Assembly (NCBI GenBank): GCA_038277395.1 | Contig: CM076191.1 | Span: 24,896,983 to 24,960,982, forward strand | From: Dryocosmus kuriphilus | Taxonomy: Eukaryota > Arthropoda > Insecta > Hymenoptera > Cynipidae | Direction of reading: 5' to 3' | DNA length: 64,000 nt | Part shown: one piece after another, positions 12,130 through 23,072 of the stretch | Position numbering within the stretch: the first letter of the stretch is position 1 | Layout: each line of letters begins with the position of its first letter | Program-made: the position numbers and the translations under genes | The notes under the pieces: model-generated | What the model was told of the DNA's origin: nothing | The model's input: the letters and a program-made list of their open reading frames with translations, nothing else | Databases searched by the model: none

Positions 12130-13077
12130 CGAGGGCCTACCCAAAAGAAACCGAACTACTTTTGTACAAAGTTATTATTTTGATTTTTCTACAAAAAACA
12201 TTTACTCTCCTTCAAAGTACTCTCCATTGGAGACAATACACTTATCTAATCTTTTATTCCATTGTTCGAAACATTTTTTAAATTCCTCTTTTGTGATGCT
12301 TGACAGCGCCTCCGTCGTTTTTTCCTTCACTTCAGCTACGTCCGCAAAACGCTTTCCTTTCATGTCCCTTTTCATTCGGGGGAATAAAAAAAAGTCACAG
12401 GGGGCTAAATCGGGTGAATAGGGTGGGTGGGTGAGGAACAATGGCCATGCTATTTTTGGTCAAAAATCGGCGCACAGAAAGAGCTGTGTGAGCAGGGGCG
12501 TTGTCGTGGTGGAAAAACCAGTCCCCCGACTGCCACAAATCAGGACTTTTCCGTCGTAAACTGTTGCGCAATCTTTTCAAGACTTCCAGGTAAAATGCCT
12601 GATTAACTTCTTCGATGGTCCTTCGTCGATCTTCCAGGATGATTTCACAAATTTTTTCAACATTTTCGTCGGTTCGGGCCGTCGAAGGACGTCCAGAGCG
12701 AGGTTGATCGTCAATTGACATTTCCCCACTTTTAAAACGAGAAAACCACTCGAACACTTGAGTTTTTCCCATAGCATCAGCCTTGTAGGCCGTTTTTAAC
12801 ATTTGAAGAGTTTCTGTGCCCGTTTTCCCGAGCAGGAAGCAAAACCTCACGTTGGCACGCTGATCACGAAAATCAACCATCACGAAAAACGACGAGCGCG
12901 CAAAGCAAAAGTCACAAAAAAAATTACACACACCAAATGCAACCTTACACAGTGATAGCAGTTGGCATACTAACTGGTGAAAAGTGCCTCTACACGCACC
13001 TACCGGCAAAAACCCCCGGTACTACAACAACTCCGCTCCCCACAACATCAGTTCGGTTTCTTTTGGGTAGGCCCTCG
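12130..13077 (-). mobile_element. mariner-family transposon, internally deleted
   Basis: The element is 948 bp with perfect 28 bp terminal inverted repeats (12130-12157 and 13050-13077, starting CGAGGGCCTACCCAAAAG). It is flanked by TA on both sides (12128-12129 and 13078-13079), the duplicated target of Tc1/mariner insertions. Autonomous mariners are about 1.3 kb, so about 350 bp is missing. The transposase remnant lies on the minus strand. Identical terminal repeats suggest the copy is fairly young or was mobilised in trans. Confidence 0.95.
12202..12880 (-). pseudogene. mariner transposase remnant
   Basis: This encoded the cut-and-paste transposase of the mariner element. The start chosen is the ATG at 12878-12880, where the product begins MVDFRDQRAN as in the family's N-terminal DNA-binding region. 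The helix-turn-helix part is present, including KTQVFEWFSRFKSGEMS and SGRPST. After TIEEVNQ the sequence jumps to YLEVLKRLR, so the segment with the first catalytic Asp is gone. The second Asp region (HHDNAPAHT) and the third (YSPDLAPCDFF) remain, but a frameshift near 12440 separates them. About 226 codons remain of roughly 345. It cannot encode an active enzyme. Confidence 0.93.
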
Positions 13078-13328
13078 TATATGATAATTATAGGGCGTTA
13101 TGAAAATGTTAAAATTAATTGAATCGTTTGAGTCCAAGGACGAAATTTCTGGATTTAAATCCGAAAAAGGAAAACAAAATTTAAAAATCGGCGAATTCGT
13201 GTTCTTTAAAGCATTCCAAAATCGCGAAAAAATCGCGATACACGGAACAAATTTTTTTCCATGAAAACAAAATAATATTATGTTTCTTTGATTCAAGCTG
13301 CAGCAGATTCGACATTCAACTTCGGCTG

Positions 13329-13957
13329 AACTTCCGAAAACGCGATACCTCGGATCGCTTTCAAACTTGGTATACTTATGTAATTTCACTCGCTCATTAC
13401 GAATATGACCATGAAAATTGGCGCAAATGACATATTTAAGGTCAAAACTTCCAAAAACTATAAACTTTCATGTACGTTTTTCGCGTTTATTTCAGTAATA
13501 CTAAATAAAATTGACAAAAAATCCTCAGATAAAAATTGTAGACCTTCGAAAACGACTGAAAGCTTTCGAGAAAATGAACGACGAATATGGGTTAGTGGGT
13601 GTGGGACGGGAAGGCATGCCTGTGACTGGTCACAGAAATATACGCTATATACGCTCCATATAACGTACAACATAATTATCGTCCATTTTCTCGAAAAGTT
13701 TCAGTTGCAGAGCAAAAATGTTCTGAACAAAAAATGTATATTTTTCGAAGGTATACAATTTGTGTTTGAGGATTTTTTGTCAATTTTATGTATTTACTGA
13801 AATAAATGCAAAACACATGAAATTTTTTTAATTTTTTGAAGATTTGATTTTGAGGATGTCATTTACGTCAACTTTTATCATATTCGTAATCAGCGAGTCA
13901 AATTACGCAAGTATACCAAGAATCAAAGCAATCCGAGGTATCGCGTTTTCGGAAGTT
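13329..13957. mobile_element. long inverted-repeat element, copy B
   Basis: AACTTCCGAAAACGCGATAC at 13329 is the reverse complement of the end of the segment at 13957. Complementarity continues inward for about 270 bp per arm. Examples are ATTACGAATATGA near 13397 with TCATATTCGTAAT near 13879, and GACAAAAAATCCTC near 13512 with GAGGATTTTTTGTC near 13768. The loop lies around 13600-13680. The ORFs on both strands here are mirror readings of the arms. No transposase or target duplication was recognised. Confidence 0.75.
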
Positions 13958-14437
13958 TATCCTAACTTTTCCTCAAAAAGTGTGCATTTAACTCAATCCC
14001 AAAAAACATGGTTTTTGCACAATTTCCAAAAAATTCTAAATGGAACAAAATTGTTTTTCATTTCCAATTTGTTATTACTGTGCATTAACAAAAACAATAC
14101 ATAAAGTGCCCCATAATTTTTTAACTAATAGGACAATTTTATTGAATTATCAAAAATTTTTATTTTAAAATTCAAAAAGCGAACAGATAGTCCAGGCGCT
14201 ACTAATGTGTTTGTGTGCACAAACAGGTTCAAAGGAATGCTTTGGCTTAAAAAAACTGCAAAAATGTCCTGATTGCGAATATCTTGGATATTTTTCGGAA
14301 ACCCTGCACGAAAATTATTCAAACAATTCAACTCACACTAAAATTGACATATTTGGGAATGAATATCTCAGCACCTATTGGAACGAAAAATTTCGAATAA
14401 AATGGAAAAGTTTTCCCCAAGACACATACCTTGACTC
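13958..14437. other. AT-rich spacer between two inverted-repeat elements
   Basis: No recognisable gene. Short ORFs on both strands lack domains. Confidence 0.5.
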
Positions 14438-15408
14438 TGACCGCAAGGTCATTTTTTAAGGTTATTTCAAAGTCACCTTATTTTTTTACAAATGAAAACC
14501 CCTACTTTTTGTACCGGAAACAGAAAGAACGGAAAATTTTACGTTCAGGTATGTATTTGAGCTTGGATTAAAATGACCCCTGGGGGTCATATGAAGGTCA
14601 TATTTAAGTGTCACAACAAATCGAAGCACGTCGCATTACGAAAAGCCTCGCAGACGAAAGCTGTAGGGTTCGTTCCAAGGAATCAATTAGGGCCCTTGAT
14701 TTTGACCCCAAGGTCATTTTTGAAGGTCACTTGAAGGTCAACTTTTCATTTTGATTAAAAGTTTACTGTTTTTTCTGTCGGTGGAAAAAGAGGTAAAGTG
14801 AGGGGTCGAATGCAATAACAAGGCGAACGCTCTAAAACGCGTAAAAGTTTTGTCCGAACGTCTTCTGATATGAAAAATTTTTAATTAAAAAAATTTGATT
14901 TTTCAAAATCTTGCAGTATAGAAAATAAAAAGACGAAAATTTTTTCTATTTTCGGTTTTTTGTCCGATGATTATTTTTAATAATAAAATTGAAACAGAAT
15001 GAAAAAAATTAGGTTTAGTTTGACCCACAGTCAAATACATTATTCGACAGTCGGGTTTTCTATCAACAGAAAAACAGCAAACTTTTAATCAAAATGAAAA
15101 GTTTAACTTGAAGCAACCTTTAAAAATGACCTTGGGGTCAAAGTTAAGGACACTAATCGATTCCTTTGACCGAACCTTACAACTTCCATCTGTGAGGTTT
15201 TTCATAATGCGACCTGCTTCGGGATTTATTGTTAAACTTAAATATGACCTTCATATGGCCTCCAGGGGTCACTTTGATCCACGGTCAAATACATATCTGA
15301 ACGTGAAATTTTCAGTTCTTTACGTTTCCCGGATAAAAAATAAGGGTTTCTATTTTAAAAAAATAGTTTGACCTTGAAATAACCTTCAAAAATGACCTCG
15401 AGATCAAA
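14438..15408. mobile_element. long inverted-repeat element, copy C, rich in AAGGTCA
   Basis: The halves are reverse complements folding near 14920. CCTTGACTCTGACC near 14438 pairs with the segment ending near 15408. GACCCCTGGGGGTCATATGA near 14575 pairs with its counterpart near 15250-15275. CATTTTGATTAAAAGTTT near 14748 pairs with AAACTTTTAATCAAAATG near 15080. Each arm contains about two tandem units of some 265 bp. Both arms carry many AGGTCA or TGACCT hexamers, for example at about 14711-14745 where three occur in close order. No transposase or target duplication was recognised. The ORF at 15108-15371 is a reading of one arm. Confidence 0.75.
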
Positions 15409-16417
15409 GTCAAGGACACCAGTCGATTCTTCGGACTAACCCAACAACTTTTGCTGGAAAACATTTTCTTGGAAAATGCGATCCTCGAAAGTTACATAGG
15501 GGTATCCATATTTTTGGAACTATAAATATAGTTGTTAAAAATGATCTTTTCTTAACATGCAATTTTTGTACTTTTTAATAAAAGACTGTCTATCAGTGCA
15601 TGTAGAATGTAGATCTGGTTTATTAAATTAGCTGGTATCGATGCAAAAACTACTTACAATTAGTATAAAACGTAAATTTTAATGTTAGTGCTTTTACTAA
15701 CAACTCCAAAGGAGTTATTCAAATAATAATTTTTTTGGAAACGAAAGAAAGAGTGATTTACGAGAATACTAAGAAAGATTATTCAAAAAGATCGTCAGGT
15801 AGTCCCAGCCACCGAAATAAATCGTGATTTTTGGATACTTTATTGGAAAAATTGATTCAGAGTTACTACAAGTTTTAAGCCGAACACAAATACTCACCGA
15901 AAATAAAAAATATCATTACAGATAATTGAACACACGAAAGAGATACTAGAGGTTATTTATGGATATTTGTGATTATTTATAATTTTTTAACAGAAAACAA
16001 TTGAAATCGTGCATGAAAAAATCTGGCCGGGGGTAGTTGACACGAAACGGTCAGGGCTACTCGATTTTGACATGTTCAAATAAAACTGCTATAAATAAGA
16101 AAATACGTAAAATAATTAAACAAAAATTCTAGATCATATACTTCGACAGTGACTTTAGATATCCCAATTCGAACCAATAGAATATTTCTGTAATTTTGGA
16201 AATATTTGTTAATAAGTTTGGTCCATATTTCACAAAATGCACTTGTTTTCTATAGACTAAACATGGGGACCGGATTTTCTTTTAATATAATGAGATACGA
16301 GTCTATAGTTTTAAAATTATGCTTTGGGACAATTTTGAAAGATAGTATGTAATCTTGATTTATCATCGCAGAGAGTATAGTTTATTCAAAATCATGACTG
16401 GCCGGGGCTACCCTACA
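15409..16417. other. AT-rich DNA, possible old MITE
   Basis: No gene. CTGGCCGGGG(C/G)TA occurs near 16023 and 16398, and a related complement lies near 15796-15815. These may be the worn ends of a small inverted-repeat element of about 0.6 kb; the match is too weak to be sure. Confidence 0.4.
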
Positions 16418-16590
16418 ACGACGACAACGACGACAAAACGACAACAGACAGACAGACACCGTCGTAAAAACCGGTTTTTCTCATTCAGGGGGTCCTAAAA
16501 CGTGGAGATTTGATGAAAACGGGGGTGGGGGGGGGGGGGGGGGGGGTCAAATTTTACATAAATCTAATGCCTTCTCTGATGAGAATGTAA
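16418..16590 (+). repeat. family R repeat, copy B (3' fragment)
   Basis: It contains the (ACG/ACA)n tract, ACAGACAGACAGACACCGTC, ACGTGGAGATTTGATGAAAA and the terminal TGATGAGAATGTAAAA. An expanded G tract (16527-16546) replaces the usual text between GATGAAA and TCAAATTTTACA. It lies tail to tail with copy C, 115 bp away. Confidence 0.8.
16527..16546. repeat. poly-G tract inside family R copy B
   Basis: About 20 uninterrupted G, preceded by GGGGGT. In other R copies this point reads as ordinary sequence (TCCGCGAAAGTC). Confidence 0.85.
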
Positions 16591-16703
16591 AAAATTGACC
16601 ACTTGTCCTCTTGGTATCATAAGTTAATACTTTTATAAGGGCTACACACATCCTTTTTACTGTTATTCGCTTCGCTAATCTTTCACTGTGCTATTCTCTT
16701 TTT

Positions 16704-17652
16704 TACATTCTCATCTCAATGACAAGGTATTAGTTTTATGTGAAAACTGACTTTCGCGGATTTCATGAAATGTCCACATTTCATGACCCCCTGAATCCGA
16801 AAAAACATGTTCTACGTTGGTGTCTGTCTGACGTTGTCGTCGTCGTTGTCGCTGTAGTCGTTGTCGTTCTCGTAGTAGGCTGTGAACACGATAACTTTCG
16901 AAGGACTAATTGGATTAGGTTGCACTTTGTCACACTTCTTTAAAGCGGAAGAAGTAAGGACGAGTTCGTTAACCAGCCACTTTTGACCAACGGTTATTGT
17001 TTTATCCATCAAAAACGGTTTTCAGAAAATAAAAAAATCCATTTTACGGCTAAACTATGCGAGATACAGAAAATATGTATGTAACCAAAATTGTTTATCT
17101 TAAAAAGATCTGCAAATTTTGTATGAACTATTTTTTGATAAAATGCACGGTTTTTGTTTTAATCGAGAAAACGTTATTAAAAATCAAAAATTGAAATTTC
17201 CCGCCAAACTATGCAAAATACGAAAGAAATGATAATAAACAAAGTTGTTCACCTCAAAAAGATCTACAAATTTGCTCTCTATCATTTTTTGAGCAGACGC
17301 GTAGTTTTTGAGTTATTCGTGAAATATGTTATGAAATATAAAGAAAACCACCTTTCAGCAAAACTATGCAAGATATGAGAAAATATCAACAAGCAGAATT
17401 GTTCACCTTGGAAAGAGAGAGAGAGAGAGAGAATGATGAGAATGTATTCCTTAAGGGCGATAGAGCCTTAAGTAAAATAATTTCTTTTGTAATTTTTAAT
17501 TTAAAGGTTTATACGATCCATAAACACCGAGGGCGTAGCGCGAGGTAAATAACCTATCGAGCGCGAAGCGCGAGTGCCAACAGACGCGCGCCCCAGGCGC
17601 GCTCATACTTCGCGCGAAGCGCGCGACGAGAATGTGCCCGCGAAGCGGGCAG
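16704..17652 (-). repeat. family R repeat, copy C
   Basis: A 0.95 kb copy in reverse orientation. Its distal end is TACATTCTCATC at 16704 and its proximal GC-rich end is CGCGAAGCGGGCAG at 17652. The CGTTGTCG-type tract at 16835-16875 is the complement of the ACG/ACA tract. It has at least two of the roughly 152 bp internal units and the palindromes CGAGCGCGAAGCGCGAG and CGCGCGAAGCGCGCG. A GAGAGA run near 17415 breaks one unit. The ORF at 16812-17012 (-) corresponds to the frame open in other copies. Confidence 0.85.
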
Positions 17653-18239
17653 ATTTTTTTCTTTCCTTTTGTCTATCATTATTTCACTATTTTTCGTTTT
17701 CGCCTTTCTCTTTTGCAGCATTTCCCTTGGAAGTAAAGAGATTCCGTATATCGCACTTTCACAAGGGAAGCGAGAATAGCGGATGGCTAGTCAAAGTACA
17801 CCACTAAACAGGAATAATGCATTGTATGCGTGTGTGTGAGTATTGTAAGTAACTTTGAGAATCCACTTTAGGCGATATACAGGATGAATTTCTAATGGAG
17901 GTACAACCTCAGTACTCAGACGTCGTTTTAGTCCGTTCTCGAACAATTTGTTTAGTATGTGCATTGTCGAGTAATTATAATCGACGAATAATGCTAAAAA
18001 TTGCTCAGTAGGCGATTAAGGATATTCGATAGTTACCTCACCTCAAAATTCAATAATCTTCAGAATAGTTTATAAAATTGGCAGATATAACCACATTTAT
18101 AAGAAATTTACTAAAAGAAATCTGTCTGCGATTCAAAAGAAGACAGTTGAATCTGGAATTGTTTAACTAACATTAGTTATTTGAGATTTTGTATTTTTTC
18201 TTGCTTTAGAAAAAAAACCGTAATTTAACAATGTGTCAT
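17653..18239. other. intergenic DNA, nothing recognised
   Basis: No gene. The first 60 bases are pyrimidine-rich. Confidence 0.5.
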
Positions 18240-19290
18240 TCGATCACGGAAAAAAGAGTCAAGTAAATGGCAGTAATTACCATTTTTGTTGCAAAAATCA
18301 ATATAAATGTTAAAAAACTACTATTTTTATTTTGAATTTTTGCCACTTACTCGTGATTACTATATAAATGATAACTTTCGCCAAAAAAAGTAGGTTAAAA
18401 TACAATTTGCATTTTGATTTTTTCCACTTTCTCAAGATTACTATGCAAATCATACTTCTAAGCCAATAAAATAGCTGAAAATTCCATTTACATAAAGTAA
18501 TGAAATATGTCAAGTAATAAAAACTACTTTTCTTAGTGGTTTGGCCTAAACGGAGTGGCAAAAATTACCATTTGAAGATCATACTCTCCAGCATCAGTTT
18601 TAAATAGTACGGGGCAACTCGAACACGAGTCAAAAATTACCATTCAGAAATAGTAAAATGGTATTTCAGCGAAAAAGCTTGGCTGAGATTTTGTCCACGA
18701 AGTGCAACCAGTTAAATAGCTCAGTCGGTTAGTGCGTGCGTATTAGGTTTTAGGATGTTTTAGGTCGGTCGGGGGTTCGAATCCGCAGCGAGTACGACTT
18801 TTCGAAGCGTTTGAGCGTGCGATTCTAGTGTAAGAGACCGTGCATGTGATTGTGTAATTTGAAAAATAAATTAAGTGCAGTGATGATTATATTAAAAACA
18901 AATTTTTTGTAAATTTTTCATTATATTACATTGTCAAAAACCCGTCGGATTCCGACCGGGTTACCCTATTTGTGTCCGGGATCCGACCGGGTGCAGCCTG
19001 GCCGGATTCCGGATACAAGCAAGGTAATTCGGCCGGGATTCGGCCCGAAGCTGGTCATAAATTACGTTGTGAATTTTACTATTTGAAACAGTACTCCCTT
19101 ATTTAGAAACGTTTTTCGTGGTAAAGTTTACCAATTGAAATAACCCTCTTATATTCTGAATCGTTTTCTTTGAGAAATAGTGAAAAGTGCTAAATGTCTT
19201 TTCAGAGCGCAAATCAGCCGTATCGAAATAGCACTTTTCGCTTTGATATCGAGTTACATTGTGTCATTTTCTTTTTTCCGTGATTTTATA
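18240..19290. mobile_element. possible MITE-like element with nested SINE
   Basis: The left end ATCACGGAAAAAAGAGTC (near 18244) resembles the reverse complement of the right end GACTTTTTCCGTGAT-type text near 19270-19288 (TTTTCTTTTTTCCGTGAT). TGTGTCATT lies at both ends. The interior repeats short motifs such as AAAAATTACCATT and contains a SINE. At 18935-19050 it is dense in CCGGATTCCGG-type partial palindromes. The boundary call is tentative. Confidence 0.4.
18707..18872 (+). mobile_element. tRNA-derived SINE (family 2)
   Basis: A pol III promoter is visible: A box TAGCTCAGTCGGTTAG near 18716 and B box GGTTCGAATCC near 18773, as in tRNA genes. The usual tRNA folding and 3' end are not kept, and a tail follows (TTTCGAAGCGTTTGAGCGTGCGATT). 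A seven-base AAGTGCA at 18700-18706 and 18873-18879 could be the target-site duplication. A diverged relative lies near 41280-41450. Confidence 0.7.
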
Positions 19291-21216
19291 ACATATTTCA
19301 AAAATGTGATGTGAGATAAAACTACTGAACGTCCTTGAGTCAATAGCAGACAATAGCAGACAATCGGCAGGACATTTTTGTGTGTTTGTATATCGATTTA
19401 TTGTAATTAGTTACCTATACTTTTGCTTTTTGTTAAGTTTTATCAAATTATGCCTAATTAATCAATTTTTAATTAATTGAGGCTTACAATGTTTATTTTG
19501 CATAGGAAAAACGTAATTAATTTTTTTTTACAAATCGAGCTCTTTAATTAAATTTGAATCCTTCGACTAATTTTTTTTTGTAAGAGATTAGAAAAATACA
19601 TTTTACAAGGACTTTTTAAAATATAAAAAGTAGAGGAAACAGAATAAATAGAGAACTTTTTTTCATTTCTTTAAATGGACTGAATTATTAACCTTTGTAG
19701 CTGAGAAATGTAATAAAATTAAATTACAGACGATAATCCAGCAAACTCGACTGACAGCGAATTTGACAAAGGAGAAACAAGCTCTTGGTTGTTAACATTG
19801 AACCAACTGTACTACTTAAATCCTGGACATAGTTAGGGAAACATGAGTGATTAAATTTAAAGTTTCGAGTTACACTGCATGAGTGTACATACAAACTCCG
19901 AAATTCGTGCTTGATTTAATGCTTACTATATCGATCGAAAATTATTCAACATTTATATGTGTTGTATAAAATATCTATCTTGTAATTTAAAAATATAACT
20001 TTATTTGCTGAATAATAATATCAAAATTTAAGTAATTTCAGTAAGCGAGTTAAATCTGGTGAAGCGGCATTGAAATAAAGGGTAATATGAGTGAAATTGG
20101 AAAGGAAAAAACTAAAGAATATGAAATTTAACGGATTTAACGTTCACGGTTACATGTATATACGCGGGATCTTCTCTTAAGAGATAATTATCAGAAAACG
20201 TCGTTATAATATTCGGGTACCAGATTAAATTCCCGAAAGCAGTAGCTTTCAGGAAAAACGGTTAATGCAAACTAGGAGATTTTGAATCTCTATTGAAGTA
20301 CGTGTTCAGTGTTCACTCATGCCCAAAGAACACAAACTCCTACATTTTGCAGACGAACACAGTGGTGTCTGCTCCATTTTTAACATGAAACGATTCACAT
20401 GAGAACATCCATTTAGGTTCTCTCAATTAGCTTCATACACAGAATTCTCAAATTACATTCTACCTCCTTATTTAGTATTTATTAATTAATTCATACAAAT
20501 TCATTCTGATTTATATTCCATCAAGACTGAAATAATAAAAATAAAAAAATTGAATATAAACCGAGATAAAATAACAAGTGGAGATATCTGATTGGCAGAT
20601 GAGTGTTAAAATGTAAAATTTATTAAATAGCCAAGTAAATAAAGAGTAAAATAAATTATATTAACAAAATCAGTTTAATGTTTGTATAAAATTTAATTAT
20701 GTTAAATTAGTAATAATTAATTACTACTTAGAGACGTGACACCTATAAACATAGTTCGACATCGTTTGGTTGGTGCAAAAAAAGTTATAAATTATAAAAA
20801 GTGTTCCTTTATACGAATTTTTTTGTGGATTTTGAAACCAGATTGGCGTCTACACCACTGTGAAAAGAGAAATAATTTTAGAGATTTTCTCTGGCCGTAT
20901 GTGACAGCTAGATCCTTCAGGGCTATTCACAGTAAAATCATTCTTGCAATGCTGAGATTCCGAGAAAAATGTTCATTCCTACTAATATTCTGGCTTTATG
21001 GATCAACTGCCACCCGCCTGCATTACGATACCAAACTCACAGCTTAAAGCAGCGCAAGCATTCTAAAAAGCTCTCGATTATCTGCAGATGCAAAAAAAGC
21101 AAGCTGTTCATTATGTTGAGATATCACGTCACCTCTCTATACGATTCGTATAATATACCCGGAATTATTTCGAGCTGCTTTAACAATTCCCGCGTGAAAA
21201 AATTTCATGGCAATCA
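19291..21216. other. AT-rich DNA, no supported gene
   Basis: No recognisable coding region. The overlapping ORFs at 20736-21047 and 20969-21274 share no known domain and are in different frames. I do not call them genes. Confidence 0.5.
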
Positions 21217-21305
21217 AGTGTCAGGTCTGACCCAGGTCTGGCTTTATCTAGACCGTCTAGTCTGGAAGGGCTGATCCGACCCAAATCTGGCCCTGACCAG
21301 CTTTC
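21217..21305. repeat. GGTCTGG/CCAGACC-rich quasi-palindromic block
   Basis: Dense partial palindromes such as GTCAGGTCTGACCCAGGTCTGG, TAGACCGTCTA and TCTGGCCCTGACC. A shorter relative lies at 21441-21490, and another at 23395-23500 (GGTCAGGCCCAGGGCAGACC, CTGGTCTGGGCCTGGCC). They may be parts of one unclassified element; no function is known to me. Confidence 0.5.
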
Positions 21306-21320
21306 CAATTAGAAACAAAT

Positions 21321-21436
21321 GTCTAAGTTTGATCAGCAAATTTTTATTTTTACATTTTTCGAAAAAGTTACGGCGTACCTAAAATGATAGAAAATAAGAT
21401 ATGCACACTATCAAAAACAGGCCTTTTTTCCTATCA
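21321..21436 (+). repeat. direct repeat, left copy, flanking family R copy D
   Basis: Shares TCTAAGTT(T/C)GATCAGCAAATTTT, AATGATAGAAAA and GCACACTATCAAAAA in the same order with 22651-22768. The R copy lies between the two. Confidence 0.75.
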
Positions 21437-21496
21437 CCTTCACGGTCTAGTCTTGCTCAGGTTTGGCGCTGACCGCAGCTTTCCAATAACAAAAAC

Positions 21497-22641
21497 CTGC
21501 CCGCTTCGCGGGCACATTCTCATCGCGCGCTTCGCGCGAAGTATGAGCGCGCTTACGGCGCGCGTCTGTTGGCACTCGCGCTTCGCGCTCGATACATTAT
21601 TCACCTCGCGCTACGCGCTCGGTGTTTATGGATCGTATAAATCTTTAAATTAAAAATTCCAAAAGGAACTATTTTACTTAAGGCTCTATCGCCCTTAAGG
21701 AATAAATTCTCATCATGACACTCGCGCTTCGCGCTCGATAATTACATTTTTTTAAAAGACATTGTAGATTGGTAAAGTTTTTTTTTGTGATTTTCCCAAT
21801 TTTCACAATACAGGTTTTCGATTCTTAAAAGTAAAACGGTGAGTCTTATAAATAAATTTTGTAGCTCTTTCCAAGGTGAACAATTCTGCTTGCATAGTTT
21901 TGCTGAAAAGTGGTTTTCTTTATATTTCATAACATATTTCACGAATAACTCAAAAACTACGCGTCTGCTCAAAAGATGATACAGAGCAAATTTGCAGATA
22001 TTTTTGAGGCAAACAATTTTGTTCATTATTATTTTTGCGTATCGTGCATAGTTTGGCGGGAAATTTGAAATTTTTTATGTTTAATAACGTTTTATCGATT
22101 AAAACAAAAACCGTGCATTTTATGAAAAAATTGTTAAAACAAAATTGGTAGATATTTTTGAATTGAACAACTTTGTTCTTTACCAATTTTTTGTATCTTG
22201 AATATTTTGGCGGGAAACCAGAGTTTTTTAATTTTAATAGCGTTTTCTTGATTAAAACAAAAACCGTTCATTTTATCAAAAAACGGTTAAGACAAAATTT
22301 GTAGATTTTTTTGAGGTGAACAATTTTACTTTCTTACATTTTTTTTTGTATCTCTCATAGTTTAGCCGGAAAATGGATTTTTTGATTTTGTGAAAGCCGT
22401 TTTTGATGGATAAAACCATAACTGTTGGTCAAAAAAAAACCGCTGTTTAACGAACTCGTTCTTTCTTTTTACCCCTTAAAGAAGTGTACCAAAGCGCACT
22501 CCAATCCGATTAGTCCTTCGAAAGTTATCGCGATCACAGACGACAACGACAACGACGACGACAACGACGACAACAGACAGACAGATACGGTCGTAAAAAC
22601 CGTTTTTTTTCTGACTCAGGGGGGGGGGGGGGGGGGGGGGG
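21497..22641 (+). repeat. family R repeat, copy D
   Basis: A near-full copy. It begins with the palindrome CTGCCCGCTTCGCGGGCA and continues through CGCGCGCTTCGCGCG, TCGCGCTTCGCGCTCGA and TCGCGCTACGCGCTCGG. A spacer with CTTAAGGCTCTATCGCCCTTAAG follows. Then come about four diverged tandem units of some 152 bp, each with TTTGTAGAT and GAACAA followed by GGCGGGAAA and CGATTAAAACAAAAACCGT. The distal part has CCAATCCGATTAGTCCTTCGAAAGTTAT, an ACG/ACA tract and ACAGACAGACAGATACGGTCG. It ends in a G tract instead of the usual GATGAGAATGT terminus. Confidence 0.85.
22619..22641. repeat. poly-G tract at the end of family R copy D
   Basis: About 23 uninterrupted G exactly where other copies have CAGGGGGTCTCAAAA. 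The rest of the R terminus is missing after it. Confidence 0.85.
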
Positions 22642-22650
22642 TAAAAAAGT

Positions 22651-22768
22651 TTCTAAGTTCGATCAGCAAATTTTTTTACATATTTAGTAAAAATGAGTGG
22701 GTGTCTACAATGATAGAAAACGAAGAAATGCACACTATCAAAAAAAACCCTTTTTTTTTTCTTATCAT
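22651..22768 (+). repeat. direct repeat, right copy, flanking family R copy D
   Basis: Partner of 21321-21436, in the same orientation. Confidence 0.75.
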
Positions 22769-22995
22769 ACAACAATTCCAACAATCACATATAAATTTCT
22801 AACTGTGAATCAACAAAATTTCTTGCAAAAATTTCGAACAATTGACAGGATGTCTATATTATAGATTATTATTTTAGATTTAGATACATTTTATTCATAT
22901 ATGAGATACTCTTGATTTTTTTAAAACCTTGTAAGTTACTATAGTGTCTCTAGCCAATGAGTCACTCTCCATTTTAATAAGGCAAGTTTATAACT

Positions 22996-23072
22996 TGCAG
23001 TAGTTCAGTGGGTAGCGCACGCTGTTTATAACTTAGCCGGATAGGTTCGATTCTCGGTGCCTGCAAATTTTC
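22996..23072 (+). mobile_element. tRNA-like SINE head
   Basis: GCAGTAGTTCAGTGGGTAGCGC resembles a tRNA A-box region, and GGTTCGATTCTCGG a B box, at tRNA-like spacing. The acceptor stem pairs over only a few bases and the variable part is too long, so a functional tRNA gene is unlikely. A T-rich tail follows. I take it as a tRNA-derived SINE, distinct from the other two families. Confidence 0.55.

Noticed and set aside
18707..18872. Functional tRNA gene
   Set aside because: A and B boxes are present, but the acceptor stem does not pair and a SINE tail follows.
21742..22186. Minus-strand ORFs with repeated FPAKLC-like text
   Set aside because: They arise from the 152 bp tandem units of family R. 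Frames break between units and copies, and no domain is recognisable.
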